DNA from: Fuerstiella sp.
GTDB taxonomy: Bacteria; Planctomycetota; Planctomycetia; Planctomycetales; Planctomycetaceae
Assembly: GCA_029245955.1 (NCBI GenBank)
Contig: JAQWOH010000076.1
Location: forward strand, 113,051-177,050
Length of the DNA stretch: 64,000 nucleotides
Direction of reading: 5' to 3'
Shown: positions 37,787 to 48,022 of the stretch, piece by piece
Layout: each line of letters opens with the position of its first letter
Numbering within the stretch: the first letter of the stretch is position 1
Notes under the pieces: model-generated
Seen by the model: the letters and a program-made list of their open reading frames with translations, nothing else
What the model was told of the DNA's origin: nothing
Databases searched by the model: none
Position numbers and translations under genes: made by a program

Positions 37787-39793
37787 TTGATATCAACAGA
37801 GAAAACCATCTTGCCAGCAGTATCGGAGGGAGGCTCCGCGCGACAGCGTCCCTGGATTCATGCAGTGCTGGTCGCGATTGTCGTTGCGGTTTATCTGCCC
37901 TCGGTCTCATCCGGTTTTCTTGACGATGAAACAGTGATTCTGTTTCGTGCGGCACCACCGCAAACAGCCACAGAACTGGTGCAGCGTTCCTTTTCTCCCC
38001 ACTTCCCGGGACTCGCCTATTTCCGACCGCTGCCTCATGCGTCATACCTTGTTCAGTACATGCTGGACCGCAACAGTGCTGGTCCGTTTCACGCACTGAA
38101 TGCTGTACTGATGGGAATCACAGCATGTGCCAGCTTTGCATTACTTTCGCTACCCGGGTTAAGAATCGCACCGTTACCGGCGGTCACTGGCGCGCTTCTG
38201 TTTGCTGTTCACCCTGCGATTTCTTCGACCGTGCATCCCATCGTTGGACGTGAAACTCTGATGGTTGCCTGTTTTACGATTGCGTCTGTCTACGCTTTTG
38301 CCAAAGGTGGAGACAAATGGTTTACGGCTTCGATGATACTGCTGGCATGTGCGCTGTTATCAAAGGAACAGGCCGTCGTCATTCCGGTTCTGTTTCTGCT
38401 GGCGGACGCGTGCGAAATATCACGAGACGCTCCAGGCAAGTCCCTGCGGAAATGGATTCAGCGCCATCGCACACCGGTAATCGTACTCGTCGCGTATCTT
38501 GGTCTTCGATGGACTCAATTCTCCGGTTCTGAATACCGATTGAACGTGCTTGAAAATCCCACTGATGTTCTGCTGTCATTTCGATTCACCATTCAAACAG
38601 TTTTCGCGCCCTACGTGGAACTGATGTATGAACCCGCCGTGAATGTATGGCATTCGGCGTGGCGATTCAGCGTCGGCTGCATGGCCGTCGGCGCGCTGAT
38701 ACTTGCTGTATATCGCCTTCGCCCGGTACATACTCGAGCTGCCATGTTCTGGACGGGATGGGTCCTGGTGTGTACTGCACCAACAGCCAATATCATTGAA
38801 CAGCAGGCACCGTATTCAGAACGATATGTGGTACTGGCCGTTTTCGCAGCGATCGCCATGGCGGCAGGAGTTCTTTCGTCTGTTCCAACAGATCGGACTC
38901 GCCCCGTGCTCGCCATTGGCGCCGTCATCCTGCTGGTGATTTCCGGTGGCATCACATTCGGACGCAGTCAGTACTTCGCTACACAGATGGCATTCGCACA
39001 GCAGTGGGCAAAGACCAATCCACGTTTCGCGGAAACACAAATGTCACTGGGGACAGAATTCTACCTGTCCGGACAGTTTGCGAAGGCAGCAACGTGTTTT
39101 CGAGCTGGCATGAATCTCGAATCCAGTAACAGCAGCGTTTGCCGCAACTGGCTGGCCAAAATGCAGTTGGTTCAGGGTCACTTTAAAGAAGCAAGCGAAC
39201 TGTTCAGGGCGAGTTCAGCAGAAAAGTTTTCCTGTCTTTTACGGGGTGTGGCTCTGCAGGGCAGTGGCGATCTGTCGGAAGCGACAGACAGTTTCGAACA
39301 GGCCCTGAGAATCGATCGCTCATTCTTTGCAGCCCACTTTCTTCTGGCTGAAAACTTAAGAAGTGCCGGCCAGACCGACCGAGCCGCGACACACGCACAA
39401 ATCGCGGCCGCTGCACCGGTTCTGGACCTGAGTTTCGCATCAATTACCAGCGAACAGCTACGCAGCATCGCCGGATATCCGGAGCTGCGGATGCTTGTCC
39501 TGAAGAACGCCAATGTGAGCGACAGTGATTTCACCTGGGCACGCGACTTCAGAAAACTGGAACGCTTTTGGATTCCAGGCACGACGGTGACTGACACCGG
39601 TATTGAAAATCTTCGTGGAAGCGAAACACTTAATTCGCTCGTCATTTCAAATACTCAGGTCACTGATGCATGTGTCGAGAGCCTTATTTCCATTCCGCAT
39701 CTGAGTCACCTGGACATTCGATATACAAACATCTCAGAAGCCGGTATTCGGAAGTTAAAGGAACAGTTGTCGGACTGTCAGATTTTTCACTGA
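37787..39793 (+). CDS. TMTC-like polytopic membrane protein with TPR and leucine-rich repeats
   Basis: The 668-residue protein has about nine membrane segments in residues 20-400. It has features of the GT-C glycosyltransferase superfamily of the TMTC type: GFLDDETV after the first helix (an acidic pair in the first outer loop), LFAVHPAISSTVHPIVGRETLM, and LLSKEQAVVIPVLFLLAD. TPRs follow (about 410-530), then leucine-rich repeats of the LLxLxNxxVSD type to the end (about 540-660). TMTC proteins in animals transfer mannose to cadherins; in bacteria the substrate is unknown, so O-glycosylation of exported proteins is inference. The start at TTG 37787 is weak; TTG 37811 is possible. The next gene is close (45 bases). 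Confidence 0.75.
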   Translation: MISTEKTILPAVSEGGSARQRPWIHAVLVAIVVAVYLPSVSSGFLDDETVILFRAAPPQTATELVQRSFSPHFPGLAYFRPLPHASYLVQYMLDRNSAGPFHALNAVLMGITACASFALLSLPGLRIAPLPAVTGALLFAVHPAISSTVHPIVGRETLMVACFTIASVYAFAKGGDKWFTASMILLACALLSKEQAVVIPVLFLLADACEISRDAPGKSLRKWIQRHRTPVIVLVAYLGLRWTQFSGSEYRLNVLENPTDVLLSFRFTIQTVFAPYVELMYEPAVNVWHSAWRFSVGCMAVGALILAVYRLRPVHTRAAMFWTGWVLVCTAPTANIIEQQAPYSERYVVLAVFAAIAMAAGVLSSVPTDRTRPVLAIGAVILLVISGGITFGRSQYFATQMAFAQQWAKTNPRFAETQMSLGTEFYLSGQFAKAATCFRAGMNLESSNSSVCRNWLAKMQLVQGHFKEASELFRASSAEKFSCLLRGVALQGSGDLSEATDSFEQALRIDRSFFAAHFLLAENLRSAGQTDRAATHAQIAAAAPVLDLSFASITSEQLRSIAGYPELRMLVLKNANVSDSDFTWARDFRKLERFWIPGTTVTDTGIENLRGSETLNSLVISNTQVTDACVESLISIPHLSHLDIRYTNISEAGIRKLKEQLSDCQIFH

Positions 39794-39838
39794 CGTGTCA
39801 ACGGCACACATTAATTGACGTGTGAGGAGACGGAACTG

Positions 39839-40894
39839 GTGGCAGAGAACATTGTCCTTGCAGGATTTGTTGCAATGGTGGCGCTGGCGTCCGCCGGCGT
39901 GCGACTGTTTTTCAGGAAGTACAGACTTCATCGCCGACCGAACCTACTGACCTTAGTGACTGGCAACACACTTGTCTGCGTACTGTTGCTGGCCGTGTTC
40001 ATACTGTCGGGCGAACTGTATTACCGATTTGTCTACGACACGACAGAATCATTCGGCCTGTCGAAAACGACGCAGCGATGGTTCACCAGACATTTCCGTC
40101 GCAACAGCCTCGGATTTCGTGACTCCGTCGAATATCCGAATGCGTCTGAAGTCAACAGGCCGCGGGTGACGTTTCTTGGTGACTCGTTTACGGCGGGACA
40201 CGGAATCGCCAATGTTGAAGATCGATTTGTGAATATCGTCCGGGACCAATTACCGGCATACGACGTTCATTCGTTTTCGATGTGCGCATGGGACACACCA
40301 CAGGAGATATCCTGTCTCAAAATGGCAGGAAACTCCGGCTATGACTTCGAAACTGTTGTTCTCGTTTACTGCCTGAATGACATCTCAGACATATCACCGG
40401 AATGGCAGCGAGTGTTACAGCGAATTATGGAATTCTCTGACCCTGGGTTTCTGGTCGAAAACAGTTATCTGCTCAACACAATGTACTACCGCTGGAAAGC
40501 GTTCAACGACCCGGACATAGGCGATTACTATCAGTTTGTCAGAAATCTCTACGAAGGACCAACGTGGAAAGCTCAGTCAGACCGCCTTGAACACATACAC
40601 GACATGGTGACACAGCGCGGCGGTCGACTGCTTGTAGTCACATTCCCATTCTTGCACGCGCTTGCACCGGACTACCGGTACGAGCCGATTCACAAACAAC
40701 TGGACCGTTTCTGGCAGAAAAACAACGTCCCCCATCTCGACCTTCTTCCGGCTTATCAGTCATTTGAACCGAGCGAAGTGGTGGTCAGCCAGTTCGATGC
40801 TCACCCTAACAAACGCGCACACAGTATCGCAGCCTCAGAGATTGTCAGATTTCTGGCAATGGATATTCCAGACGTGATGAATGTCGAACGCTGA
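39839..40894 (+). CDS. Membrane-anchored SGNH hydrolase-like protein
   Basis: GTG at 39839 was preferred because GAGGAG (39824-39829) lies at good spacing; the frame opens at TTG 39815. The 351-residue product has two N-terminal hydrophobic helices and an SGNH/GDSL domain: the nucleophile block TFLGDSFTAGHG (Ser about 116), the Asn-containing block YCLNDISD, and the catalytic Asp-x-x-His block FDAHPN near the C-terminus. Family members are esterases or acetyltransferase partners acting on glycans. Its position 45 bases after a probable glycosyltransferase suggests the pair adds and edits a surface glycan. That functional link is inferred. Confidence 0.82.
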   Translation: MAENIVLAGFVAMVALASAGVRLFFRKYRLHRRPNLLTLVTGNTLVCVLLLAVFILSGELYYRFVYDTTESFGLSKTTQRWFTRHFRRNSLGFRDSVEYPNASEVNRPRVTFLGDSFTAGHGIANVEDRFVNIVRDQLPAYDVHSFSMCAWDTPQEISCLKMAGNSGYDFETVVLVYCLNDISDISPEWQRVLQRIMEFSDPGFLVENSYLLNTMYYRWKAFNDPDIGDYYQFVRNLYEGPTWKAQSDRLEHIHDMVTQRGGRLLVVTFPFLHALAPDYRYEPIHKQLDRFWQKNNVPHLDLLPAYQSFEPSEVVVSQFDAHPNKRAHSIAASEIVRFLAMDIPDVMNVER

Positions 40895-41262
40895 TGCGTT
40901 AGGGGTCTGTCAACATCCCCCGGGGCATCAGCAGCCGTCGCAGACCTTCGTGCATCCGTGGGAGCTTTCCCGCACAGCCCCGCAATACCTGAATCACTGC
41001 GACGCCCATTGACGGGCACGGGACTTAGCTGTTAAGTGCCGCTGGTTAAAGACGAACGACCGCCCGTGTTGGCACGTCACACGCAGGCACCTGATAACAG
41101 TCAGGGGAATTGATATGCCCCGGACGACTCCTTCGTTACGACTCCGCGCTGCCATGCTCAGCAACTTCATTCCACAAGGCTCCAGTGCTGCGGCAGACGT
41201 GCCGGCGGCATCTTCAAAGGTCGAACCGAGGCAGGCACACAATCATTCACGCGAACCGTCCG

Positions 41263-42012
41263 GTGCAGGCAATGACACATAGCCTGTCGGAATTCACGCA
41301 CCGAAGTACGATAGAAATCACGACGGAGGTGGATTCGAATGTCCTGATGATCACGGACTTCCAGCTGGACGTGAAGAAAGCAGCGAAGCTGTTGCAGGTA
41401 CTGAACCAACCGCCATAGAGGATCAATATCGAATTCGTGATTGTCGTCATGAGTACATCAACCGGCGAAGACCACATCGCTGACGAATTGAAGCTGCTGA
41501 CTGTGAATAACATGCCGGCCATGCTGCAATTCGGTCAGCAGCTGACAGTGCCGGAAGGACTTCAGCGGGCAGGCAGCAGAACCATTACTCACAGTAATCA
41601 CCATAAAAAAGCGGGAACACTTCTCAAAGCAACGCCATGATTGCCATCGAACGCGATTATGCTGAGTCTGAGCGTCGAGATGCCCCGAATTGAATTTCCG
41701 CAGCCCGGAAGTTCTGAGGCGGATGAAGCCGCCCTGCCGATTTCCTTGATGACAGTTGCCGAAACGACTCTGCCATTGAAGTCTGACCAAGGCCAGACGA
41801 TTCAAGCGTCCGTTTCCAGGGACCGTAACGACGGTCGCGACGTCTTGATCACGGTTGTGGCAAGCACGGCCGAACAGCAGCCAGGCACAGCAACCGGAAG
41901 AACACCCGAACGTGATCAGGGTACAGACGCGACCTTTCGCAGATCGCCGGGAATTCGAAGCGCCGGAGCCGCGGGCAGGGTGCGCCGCATGAAGCCCCGG
42001 CGACCGTGGTGA
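41263..42012 (+). pseudogene. Decayed secretin/NolW-type protein
   Basis: One frame carries the pieces of a short-domain secretin-type protein in the right order but broken by stops. It reads ITTEVDSNVLMITDFQLDV and KKAAKLLQVLNQPP (NolW-like), then an in-frame TAG at 41416, then INIEFVIVV, LLTVNNMPAMLQFGQQLTVP, GTLLKATP, an in-frame TGA at 41638 (the residue expected is Arg, so CGA to TGA), then LPSNAIMLSLSVEMPRIE, LPLKSDQGQTIQASV and RDVLITVVAS, after which it drifts to a TGA at 42010-42012. The ancestral protein would resemble the outer-membrane secretin domain, VTPR..GxILxxxSVExS. No intact start was found. Confidence is moderate: the family match is by pattern. Confidence 0.55.
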
Positions 42013-42433
42013 CTTCAGAGGCAGCAGCGGAGATGAGTTTGGGGGCGACAGTGGTGCATTTGGCGGACGCCGCGATGACGCTCAGAGAGACAAACGAGCC
42101 AAGCCGGAATCCAAGGGCAAGACGCCCTCGACTGAAGATCGACACTCTGAAAGGCACGCGTCCGGGGAATACTCAGCTGAAATTAAACAGTTGAAAAAAC
42201 AGGAACACCGCTACTTCCATGTGCTGGATCGGGATACCAGCCGACGTGTGGACAAAGAGGAATGGGAGGACCGTCGCAGTTTGAAACCCATGTCCGAAAC
42301 GGCAGGAGTCACGGTCGCTTCCATGTCGGAAGAGGAATTTGTGAAACAGTCCGTGGCCCCCGACACAGTCGGGGGCCACGGAACGCTTCTGGCGAGTGAC
42401 GTGCAGCCGCAATCGAAAGGCGAACGCCGTTAA
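42008..42433 (+). pseudogene. EF-hand-containing remnant
   Basis: The frame is open from 42008 (no start codon until ATG 42191) and ends with TAA at 42431-42433. It shows a Gly/Asp-rich low-complexity start, a lysine-rich region, then a degenerate EF-hand, LDRDTSRRVDKEEWEDR, and a conserved-looking tail (SLKPMSETAGVTVASM, SEEEFVKQSV). The loop has three acidic ligands but Arg-Arg where Gly is usual. Planctomycetes have many exported EF-hand proteins with this tail. Because it lacks a leader and a start and lies against the decayed secretin gene, I regard it as a fragment. Confidence 0.45.
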
Positions 42434-42642
42434 CAGTCGGCCTTACCACAGCCAGACAAAGAAAGCCGGGTAAGTCGCTTCGATTGCCTCATGCTCGGTG
42501 TTTGTCTTGGGAAAACGATGCAAAGCAACTATGCTCTCGCACCGGGTGTGCATCTGCTAGATGAGAACAACTGCATGTGCAAAAACCCGCTGTGAATGCC
42601 ATCGAATATATTCTATTTAATCTGTGCGGGAATCGTCAGGAC

Positions 42643-44067
42643 ATGAAGACAACGCCGCCGAAAGTCGCGACGAAACTTGCTGAATATCACCAGGAGCACC
42701 TGTTGCAGTGGTGGGACGAGCTGTCAGACGAACAACAGACGTCGCTGAAGACTCAAATCGAATCGGTCGACTTTGAAACGATTCAGCGAGTGTGGCAGGA
42801 ATCAAAACAGGGCTCTGACACAGCAGACACAGGCGTGGACCGAGTGGAACAGGCAGCTGCACCAGGAGCAGTCGTGTTGCAACCTTCCTCGGACGCTGAA
42901 GAAACTCAATGGCAGCACGCGACCAAAGTCGGAGCAAAGCTGCTGACCGATAGCAAAGTCGCCGTCATTACTGTCGCTGGCGGACAGGGCAGTAGATTGG
43001 GGTTCGCACATCCAAAAGGAATGTTCCCGATTGGGCCGATCAGCAACCGCAGTCTTTTTCAGGTATTTGCAGAACAAATTTTGGCACGAAAACGACGTCA
43101 CGGCGGCGAGATCCCATGGCTGATCATGACAAGTTCCGCCACTCACTCGGAGACGATGGAATTCTTTGAACAGCATAACTTCTGGGGCCTCGACCGCAAC
43201 ACCGTTGCCTTCTTCCAGCAGGGCAGCATGCCGGCTGTTGACGCATCCAGCGGTCGGGTTCTGATGAGTGCCCCGGATGCTCTTTGCCTGTCGCCGGACG
43301 GCCACGGAGGACTCGTTATGGCGTTAAAAACCTCCGGCCTGCTGGATCGAATGGCGTCAGAGGGAGTCGAGGATTTCTTCTATCACCAGGTCGACAACCC
43401 GACAGTAATTCTGTGCGATACGGCGCTGATCGGCCTGCACGCGCTGAACAACTCGCAACTGACAACAAGCGTTGTGAGAAAGCAGTACCCAACGGAACCG
43501 ATGGGAGTTCTTGTCGATATCAACGACCATGTGGAGATTATTGAGTACAGCGAACTGAACGAAGCACAGGCCGCCGGCAAAGACGCATCCGGTCAGTGGA
43601 TTTTTTGGGCGGGGAACACAGCGATTCACATGTTCTCACTTGGTTTTCTGGAACATCTGACGTCTGGTGGCGGACAACTGGAACTGCATGTCGCCAGCAA
43701 AACAGTTGAGCACATTGATTCCGCGGGAAACCTGATCAAACCGTCGGAGCCAAACGCCAACAAATTTGAGCGTTTTATTTTTGACGCACTCCCCCTGGCC
43801 TCAACGGCTCTAATCGTCGAGGGCAACCGGCAGCGCGAATTCAATCCGGTTAAGAACGCTGAAGGGAACGACTCACCTGCGACGTCGCGTGCGGCACTTA
43901 GTCGTATCGCCAGAGAATGGCTGGCGAACGCGGGGCACACGCTGGCCGAATCGGCCAAGGTTGAGATCAGTCCATTAACCGCACTGGATGCCGATGAACT
44001 TGCGAACAGCCTGGCAGCTGGCCGCATAACAGTCGACGCACTTACCAAACTGCCGGACGCTACCTGA
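42643..44067 (+). CDS. UDP-N-acetylhexosamine/UDP-glucose pyrophosphorylase (UAP type)
   Basis: This protein belongs to the UDPGP family, whose members make UDP-sugars from UTP and a sugar 1-phosphate. The nucleotide motif AGGQGSRLGFAHPKGMFPIG is present (about 112-131), with the base-binding region FFYHQVDNP and the sugar-binding loop. The order of blocks is that of eukaryotic UDP-N-acetylglucosamine pyrophosphorylase, not of bacterial GlmU. The ATG at 42643 gives 474 residues; a GTG at 42577 would add 22 less regular residues. It is likely to supply UDP-GlcNAc or UDP-GalNAc for cell-surface polymers. Sugar specificity cannot be read from sequence. Confidence 0.88.
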   Translation: MKTTPPKVATKLAEYHQEHLLQWWDELSDEQQTSLKTQIESVDFETIQRVWQESKQGSDTADTGVDRVEQAAAPGAVVLQPSSDAEETQWQHATKVGAKLLTDSKVAVITVAGGQGSRLGFAHPKGMFPIGPISNRSLFQVFAEQILARKRRHGGEIPWLIMTSSATHSETMEFFEQHNFWGLDRNTVAFFQQGSMPAVDASSGRVLMSAPDALCLSPDGHGGLVMALKTSGLLDRMASEGVEDFFYHQVDNPTVILCDTALIGLHALNNSQLTTSVVRKQYPTEPMGVLVDINDHVEIIEYSELNEAQAAGKDASGQWIFWAGNTAIHMFSLGFLEHLTSGGGQLELHVASKTVEHIDSAGNLIKPSEPNANKFERFIFDALPLASTALIVEGNRQREFNPVKNAEGNDSPATSRAALSRIAREWLANAGHTLAESAKVEISPLTALDADELANSLAAGRITVDALTKLPDAT

Positions 44068-44146
44068 TTCCTGATGGCCGCGTGCAAGCCGACCATACGA
44101 CCAGCACAGACTCGCGTGTCTGACACCACCGTTCTACAGAAAACAG

Positions 44147-45388
44147 TCAGACGCCGAACTTTCGCACTTTTCGCAGCGTTCGTTCTCGGGGCACTGACGC
44201 TTCAAAACCTTCAATGCGGTATTCCGGCAACACCGTGTTGATTCGCATTTCGATATTCGTCAGTTCGCCTCCCTGATCGCCACGGACGAACGTGATGGCT
44301 CGACCGTTTTCGGCCGAAGACAGACGACCGGTTCGGCCGACTCTGTGCACATAGTCGTCGCAGAATTCCGGGATGTCGTAATTGATGATGTGCGATATGC
44401 CGCTGATGTCGATGCCTCGCCCAACCACGTCGGTGGCGATCAGCAAACGAAGTTTTCCAGCTCGCAGATCTCTGATCACGCGATCACGCTTGCTCTGCGG
44501 AAGGTCGCCATGAATTGCTGCGATTCGATCCGACTTAAGTCGTCTGGAAAAGATTTCATGCAGTTTGTCCGCTCCACGTTTGGTTCGCGTGAAAACGATT
44601 GCCTGAGCCGGCTTTTCCTGAGCAATCACGCGCAGCAACGTGGAACGCTTCCGATTCTCGTCAACCGTGATGTAAAACTGTTCGATCGTATCGACGACCA
44701 CATTGTCTTCAGACAGATCCACCATCTGAGGATCAGCCATATACCGACGTGCCAGCTTTTCAACAGGCTCCGGCATGGTGGCAGACAGCAGTAGTGTTTG
44801 CCGCTGCTGCGGACAATGTTTTAGAATCCGTTCGATGTCTGGACGAAAACCGATGTCCAGCATGCGGTCTGCTTCGTCCAGTACAACGATCTTCAGCCTG
44901 TCCAGCTTCAGAACTCCACGACGCAGCAGGTCGATTATTCGGCCTGGCGTGCCGATAATTGCCTGAGCACCGTTCTCGAGCTTCCTGATCTGAGTATGAA
45001 TGGGTCGCCCACCCACGCCAAGGGCCAGACGCACACGTCCGCCACACAATTTCTTCGATTCTTCCATCACCTGTTCACTAAGCTCCCGCGTTGGTGCCAG
45101 CACGAGAATCTGGATGGCGGGTTCACTGAGATCGAGGCGTTCCATCGACGGCAGCATAAACGCTGCTGTCTTGCCGGTACCGGTGCGAGCCTGCCCGATG
45201 CAGTCCTGTCCGGTAAGGGCAATGGGAATCAACTCCGCCTGAATTGGGCTGGGGACTTCGTAACCTTTCGCGGCAAGGTTGGCCACTGTCTTTTCGTTCA
45301 GGCCAAAAGCTGCGAAGCTTGTCTCTGATAAGAGCTGCAAAGGAATATCCAATATTGAGGTGTGCAGAAGATCACCGGCGGACAGCAC
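44147..45388 (-). CDS. DEAD-box ATP-dependent RNA helicase (RhlE type)
   Basis: The 413-residue protein has the full set of helicase motifs: the Q motif (YEVPSPIQAELIP), motif I ARTGTGKTA, Ia PTREL, II VLDEADRML, III SATMP, IV IVFTRTK, V ATDVVGRGIDI and VI HRVGRTGR. There is no long basic C-terminal tail; the last 30 residues are mildly basic (RERTLRKVRKFGV). RhlE-like helicases remodel ribosome precursors and mRNA at low temperature. GTG at 45388 is the first start; the first residues (to about LDIPLQ) are poorly conserved, so a later TTG may be the true one. Confidence 0.93.
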   Translation of the reverse strand: MLSAGDLLHTSILDIPLQLLSETSFAAFGLNEKTVANLAAKGYEVPSPIQAELIPIALTGQDCIGQARTGTGKTAAFMLPSMERLDLSEPAIQILVLAPTRELSEQVMEESKKLCGGRVRLALGVGGRPIHTQIRKLENGAQAIIGTPGRIIDLLRRGVLKLDRLKIVVLDEADRMLDIGFRPDIERILKHCPQQRQTLLLSATMPEPVEKLARRYMADPQMVDLSEDNVVVDTIEQFYITVDENRKRSTLLRVIAQEKPAQAIVFTRTKRGADKLHEIFSRRLKSDRIAAIHGDLPQSKRDRVIRDLRAGKLRLLIATDVVGRGIDISGISHIINYDIPEFCDDYVHRVGRTGRLSSAENGRAITFVRGDQGGELTNIEMRINTVLPEYRIEGFEASVPRERTLRKVRKFGV

Positions 45389-45856
45389 GTCTGTTCAGGC
45401 ACCAGCAAATCCGGCGGAATCAGAGCCTGCACCTGAAGGCAGGATGGGGACGCATTAGCAAGCAATCCCGTAAAGAAGCTGTCGAAAGCCCCTAAAACAC
45501 CGGGGCGACACATAGTTGGTCGCTTAGTCAAGTGCAGGAAGTGTACTTCGAAGAATTTGTCCCGTCAATTCCGACTTCTCTCATCCGCCCATTCAGAAAC
45601 GATTATCTGACTAAGAACCCGTCTGGTTTGTCATTGGTCTCGTTGTTGGCTCAAGGGAATCACACTATTCGATAGATACCACGACAGCAGTTTCGGCCCC
45701 CAAACACTGCAGTGAAAGACGCCTCCGCCGGTTCCTGGCCACTGAAAACGGGGGCGGCGAGGATGAGTCGCCGTTATTCGAAAGGTTCGTCCGATAACAC
45801 ATATTTCGCAGCGTCCACTGGTCTATCAAGATACTGGACGGGGCGGAGTCCGGGAA
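45389..45856. other. Intergenic region without clear features
   Basis: About 470 bases upstream of the helicase on the minus strand and before a small membrane ORF on the plus strand. No RNA gene, terminator or family-matching frame was seen. Confidence 0.35.
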
Positions 45857-46345
45857 ATGGCGTTATTCTGTGCTATTTTTGAGCTAACGACGTCAGAACG
45901 GATTGATGGAAGCGAAACGTCGGCGATACAGCCTGTCGCCATCGCAGGAGCGACACTGCTTTTCTGGATGCTGGCCAGTCAGCAGATCGCTGACATCAGT
46001 CACGATTTCACCGCCGGCTTTGAAGTCGCGTCCCACTACGTGGACGCAAAGACGAACTGGGAAACCGAACCGTTCGACATTGCCTTTGTAATGATCGTCG
46101 CGCCACTCATCCCTTTACATCCGTGGTTCCTGGGGTGTAAGACGGCGGGCCAGGGGCTCATTCACGCCGGTATGTTTCCCGGAATATTCTGCGTTCTGTT
46201 ATGGCTTGTGTTTAAGTTTACGTTTGTCGGTGTCCACGGGCATAGATTCCCCGTCTATTGGGGTTCAACGTGCCTGATTGCGATGTTTTGCCCGCAACAG
46301 GAAGAAAAAATGAGATGCTGCCCAAACGATCTATGGTCGGAATGA
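45857..46345 (+). CDS. Small hypothetical membrane protein
   Basis: The 162-residue frame has an ATG start and three hydrophobic stretches (about 25-45, 78-90 and 105-130), with one histidine-containing loop (FVGVHGHRFPVYWG). It resembles nothing I recognise. The codon usage and the abrupt Cys-rich end (MRCCPNDLWSE) make it possibly a truncated or decayed gene. A tiny frame at 46315-46428 (37 codons) begins near its end in another frame and also has a hydrophobic segment, which would fit a frameshift near 46310. Little more can be said. Confidence 0.4.
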   Translation: MALFCAIFELTTSERIDGSETSAIQPVAIAGATLLFWMLASQQIADISHDFTAGFEVASHYVDAKTNWETEPFDIAFVMIVAPLIPLHPWFLGCKTAGQGLIHAGMFPGIFCVLLWLVFKFTFVGVHGHRFPVYWGSTCLIAMFCPQQEEKMRCCPNDLWSE

Positions 46346-47038
46346 CGCTGTCCGGCGTGCTGTTGACGATCGTCACGGTGAGTGCATACTCGCATTTTTT
46401 TCGACGTCACATTCTGTATTTGCGCTGACCCTGCTGTCAAATACGGACCATCCGGCCACCATGAAAGTAGTGCTGAGCGGCAAAAACACGACACAAACCG
46501 GGAAGATGTTCGCCGCCTGCACCCACTTCCGCGACTCAACGGCAGAATCGATGTAGTGCCTGATAAACTCGCCATAGCGATTGCCGACGAATCGAGTGAA
46601 TTTCGTCCACACCCCGTCATGCACACTTATGCTACGCACACTCCACGGCTGACCAAACAGAATGCAGCATTCTATCGGTCGGCTACAGCCGTCAGAGACT
46701 TCCTGAATACTGCAGTCAAGTCAATTCGGATTCACACAATCGACACTTCTAAGCAGTAATTCTATGAGAATAAATCGAAATGGCCGAAGTCGTCGTCTCT
46801 CAGCCTGACCCAGCAATCAGCATGCGTTTTCAACCATTACAAATAATGAGGGTTAGTACTCCGAAGACCGGTGGAAAGATGGCCCTTCGCCCTCTGAGCC
46901 CCCATATTGCGTCTCAGCCAAACAACATTGCCCCAAATGCTGGGTTCTGAGAATATCCAGCTGCACAAATAACCCTCCAGCAGAACCCCGACTCATTCCG
47001 AGTACTCGCCGGTTCATCACCCAATCCTGTATTCTTTC
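46346..47038. other. Intergenic region with decayed-looking frames
   Basis: About 690 bases. The open frames on both strands (for example 46382-46759, plus) show no family match. Short peptide stretches such as VVLSGKNTTQTGKMF read like real protein but are not continued. It may be the remains of a gene that started near 46315. Confidence 0.35.
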
Positions 47039-47911
47039 TTGTCGTCGCAGAAACGCTATCAACAGAGAGCTCAGTTCCGCTCCAGGTCCCGCGTACTGGT
47101 CCCTTTTCCAGTCGTCTGTGTCTGTGCGATCGTGGCTGGCTGCGCGGCTCCGCAAAAAACCTTCACCGTGGAACGCCCTGTGCGACACACGGTGTCAACA
47201 CCCCACTTTGTGATCCAGAGCGATTTCCGAATCCCGAACGATGCGACTCTGGTACGTGAACTGGATCAACTGCGTCACCAGATCACTGCGACCCTGGCCT
47301 TGCCCAAACAACGCGACCCGGTGGTTGTGTATCTGTTTTCTGATGAAAAATCGTACCGCAGGTACATGCATGCGACCTGGCCGAATCTGCCGCCACGGCG
47401 AGCCTATTTTGTCGGCACAAGCCGCGAGCTGGCAATCTATTCGTTTCACAGCAAACGCGTTCGTGAAGACCTGCGACATGAGTTCACCCACGGGTTGTTA
47501 CATGCCTCCCTGAATTCCATGCCGCTGTGGCTGGACGAGGGCCTGGCAGAATACTTTGAAGTCGGAGGCAAGAGCGTTGGGACGCCGCACAAGACGCACG
47601 TTCAATACCTGCAGTCCGCACGGGCGGAGGGCTGGAATCCGTCGCTGTATCAGCTGGAACAGCTGTCCGACTTTCGAAAAATGACGCAGAGGGACTACGC
47701 TGAAGCCTGGGGATGGGTCCACTTCATGCTGCACAGCGGTGATACCACTCGCGGAACCTTAATCGACTATGTAGCGGAGCTCCAGTCAAAATCAGTAGCG
47801 GCGGCACTGATGCCTCGTCTTGAGAAAGCGGATCCTGCGTATTACAACGGCATGATCAGTCATGTCACGAATATGGCTCAGGGAATTTCGCTCGCCAGTC
47901 ATCGTCCCTGA
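47039..47911 (+). CDS. Lipoprotein with HEFTH metalloprotease motif (DUF1570-like)
   Basis: The 290-residue protein starts with TTG and has an N-terminal basic stretch, a hydrophobic core and IVAGCAAP, a lipobox that marks Cys35 for lipid attachment. The catalytic motif HEFTHGLLHASL with a third ligand in WLDEGLAEYFE matches zinc peptidases of the gluzincin type (HExxH + E). DUF1570-type proteins of this kind are common in planctomycetes and are presumed to be envelope peptidases. The region QHEVDP-like antisense frames are shadows. It converges with the YTV gene. Confidence 0.8.
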   Translation: MSSQKRYQQRAQFRSRSRVLVPFPVVCVCAIVAGCAAPQKTFTVERPVRHTVSTPHFVIQSDFRIPNDATLVRELDQLRHQITATLALPKQRDPVVVYLFSDEKSYRRYMHATWPNLPPRRAYFVGTSRELAIYSFHSKRVREDLRHEFTHGLLHASLNSMPLWLDEGLAEYFEVGGKSVGTPHKTHVQYLQSARAEGWNPSLYQLEQLSDFRKMTQRDYAEAWGWVHFMLHSGDTTRGTLIDYVAELQSKSVAAALMPRLEKADPAYYNGMISHVTNMAQGISLASHRP

Positions 47912-48022
47912 TCCCCGCTCAATACATGCGGTCGGGCACCTTGCGTCAGCGCAGATTACAAGGGACCTCACCCGCCAGCATTTGAGACCTCGACTGCGAC
48001 GTTCTGCGACGCCATCTGTCAA

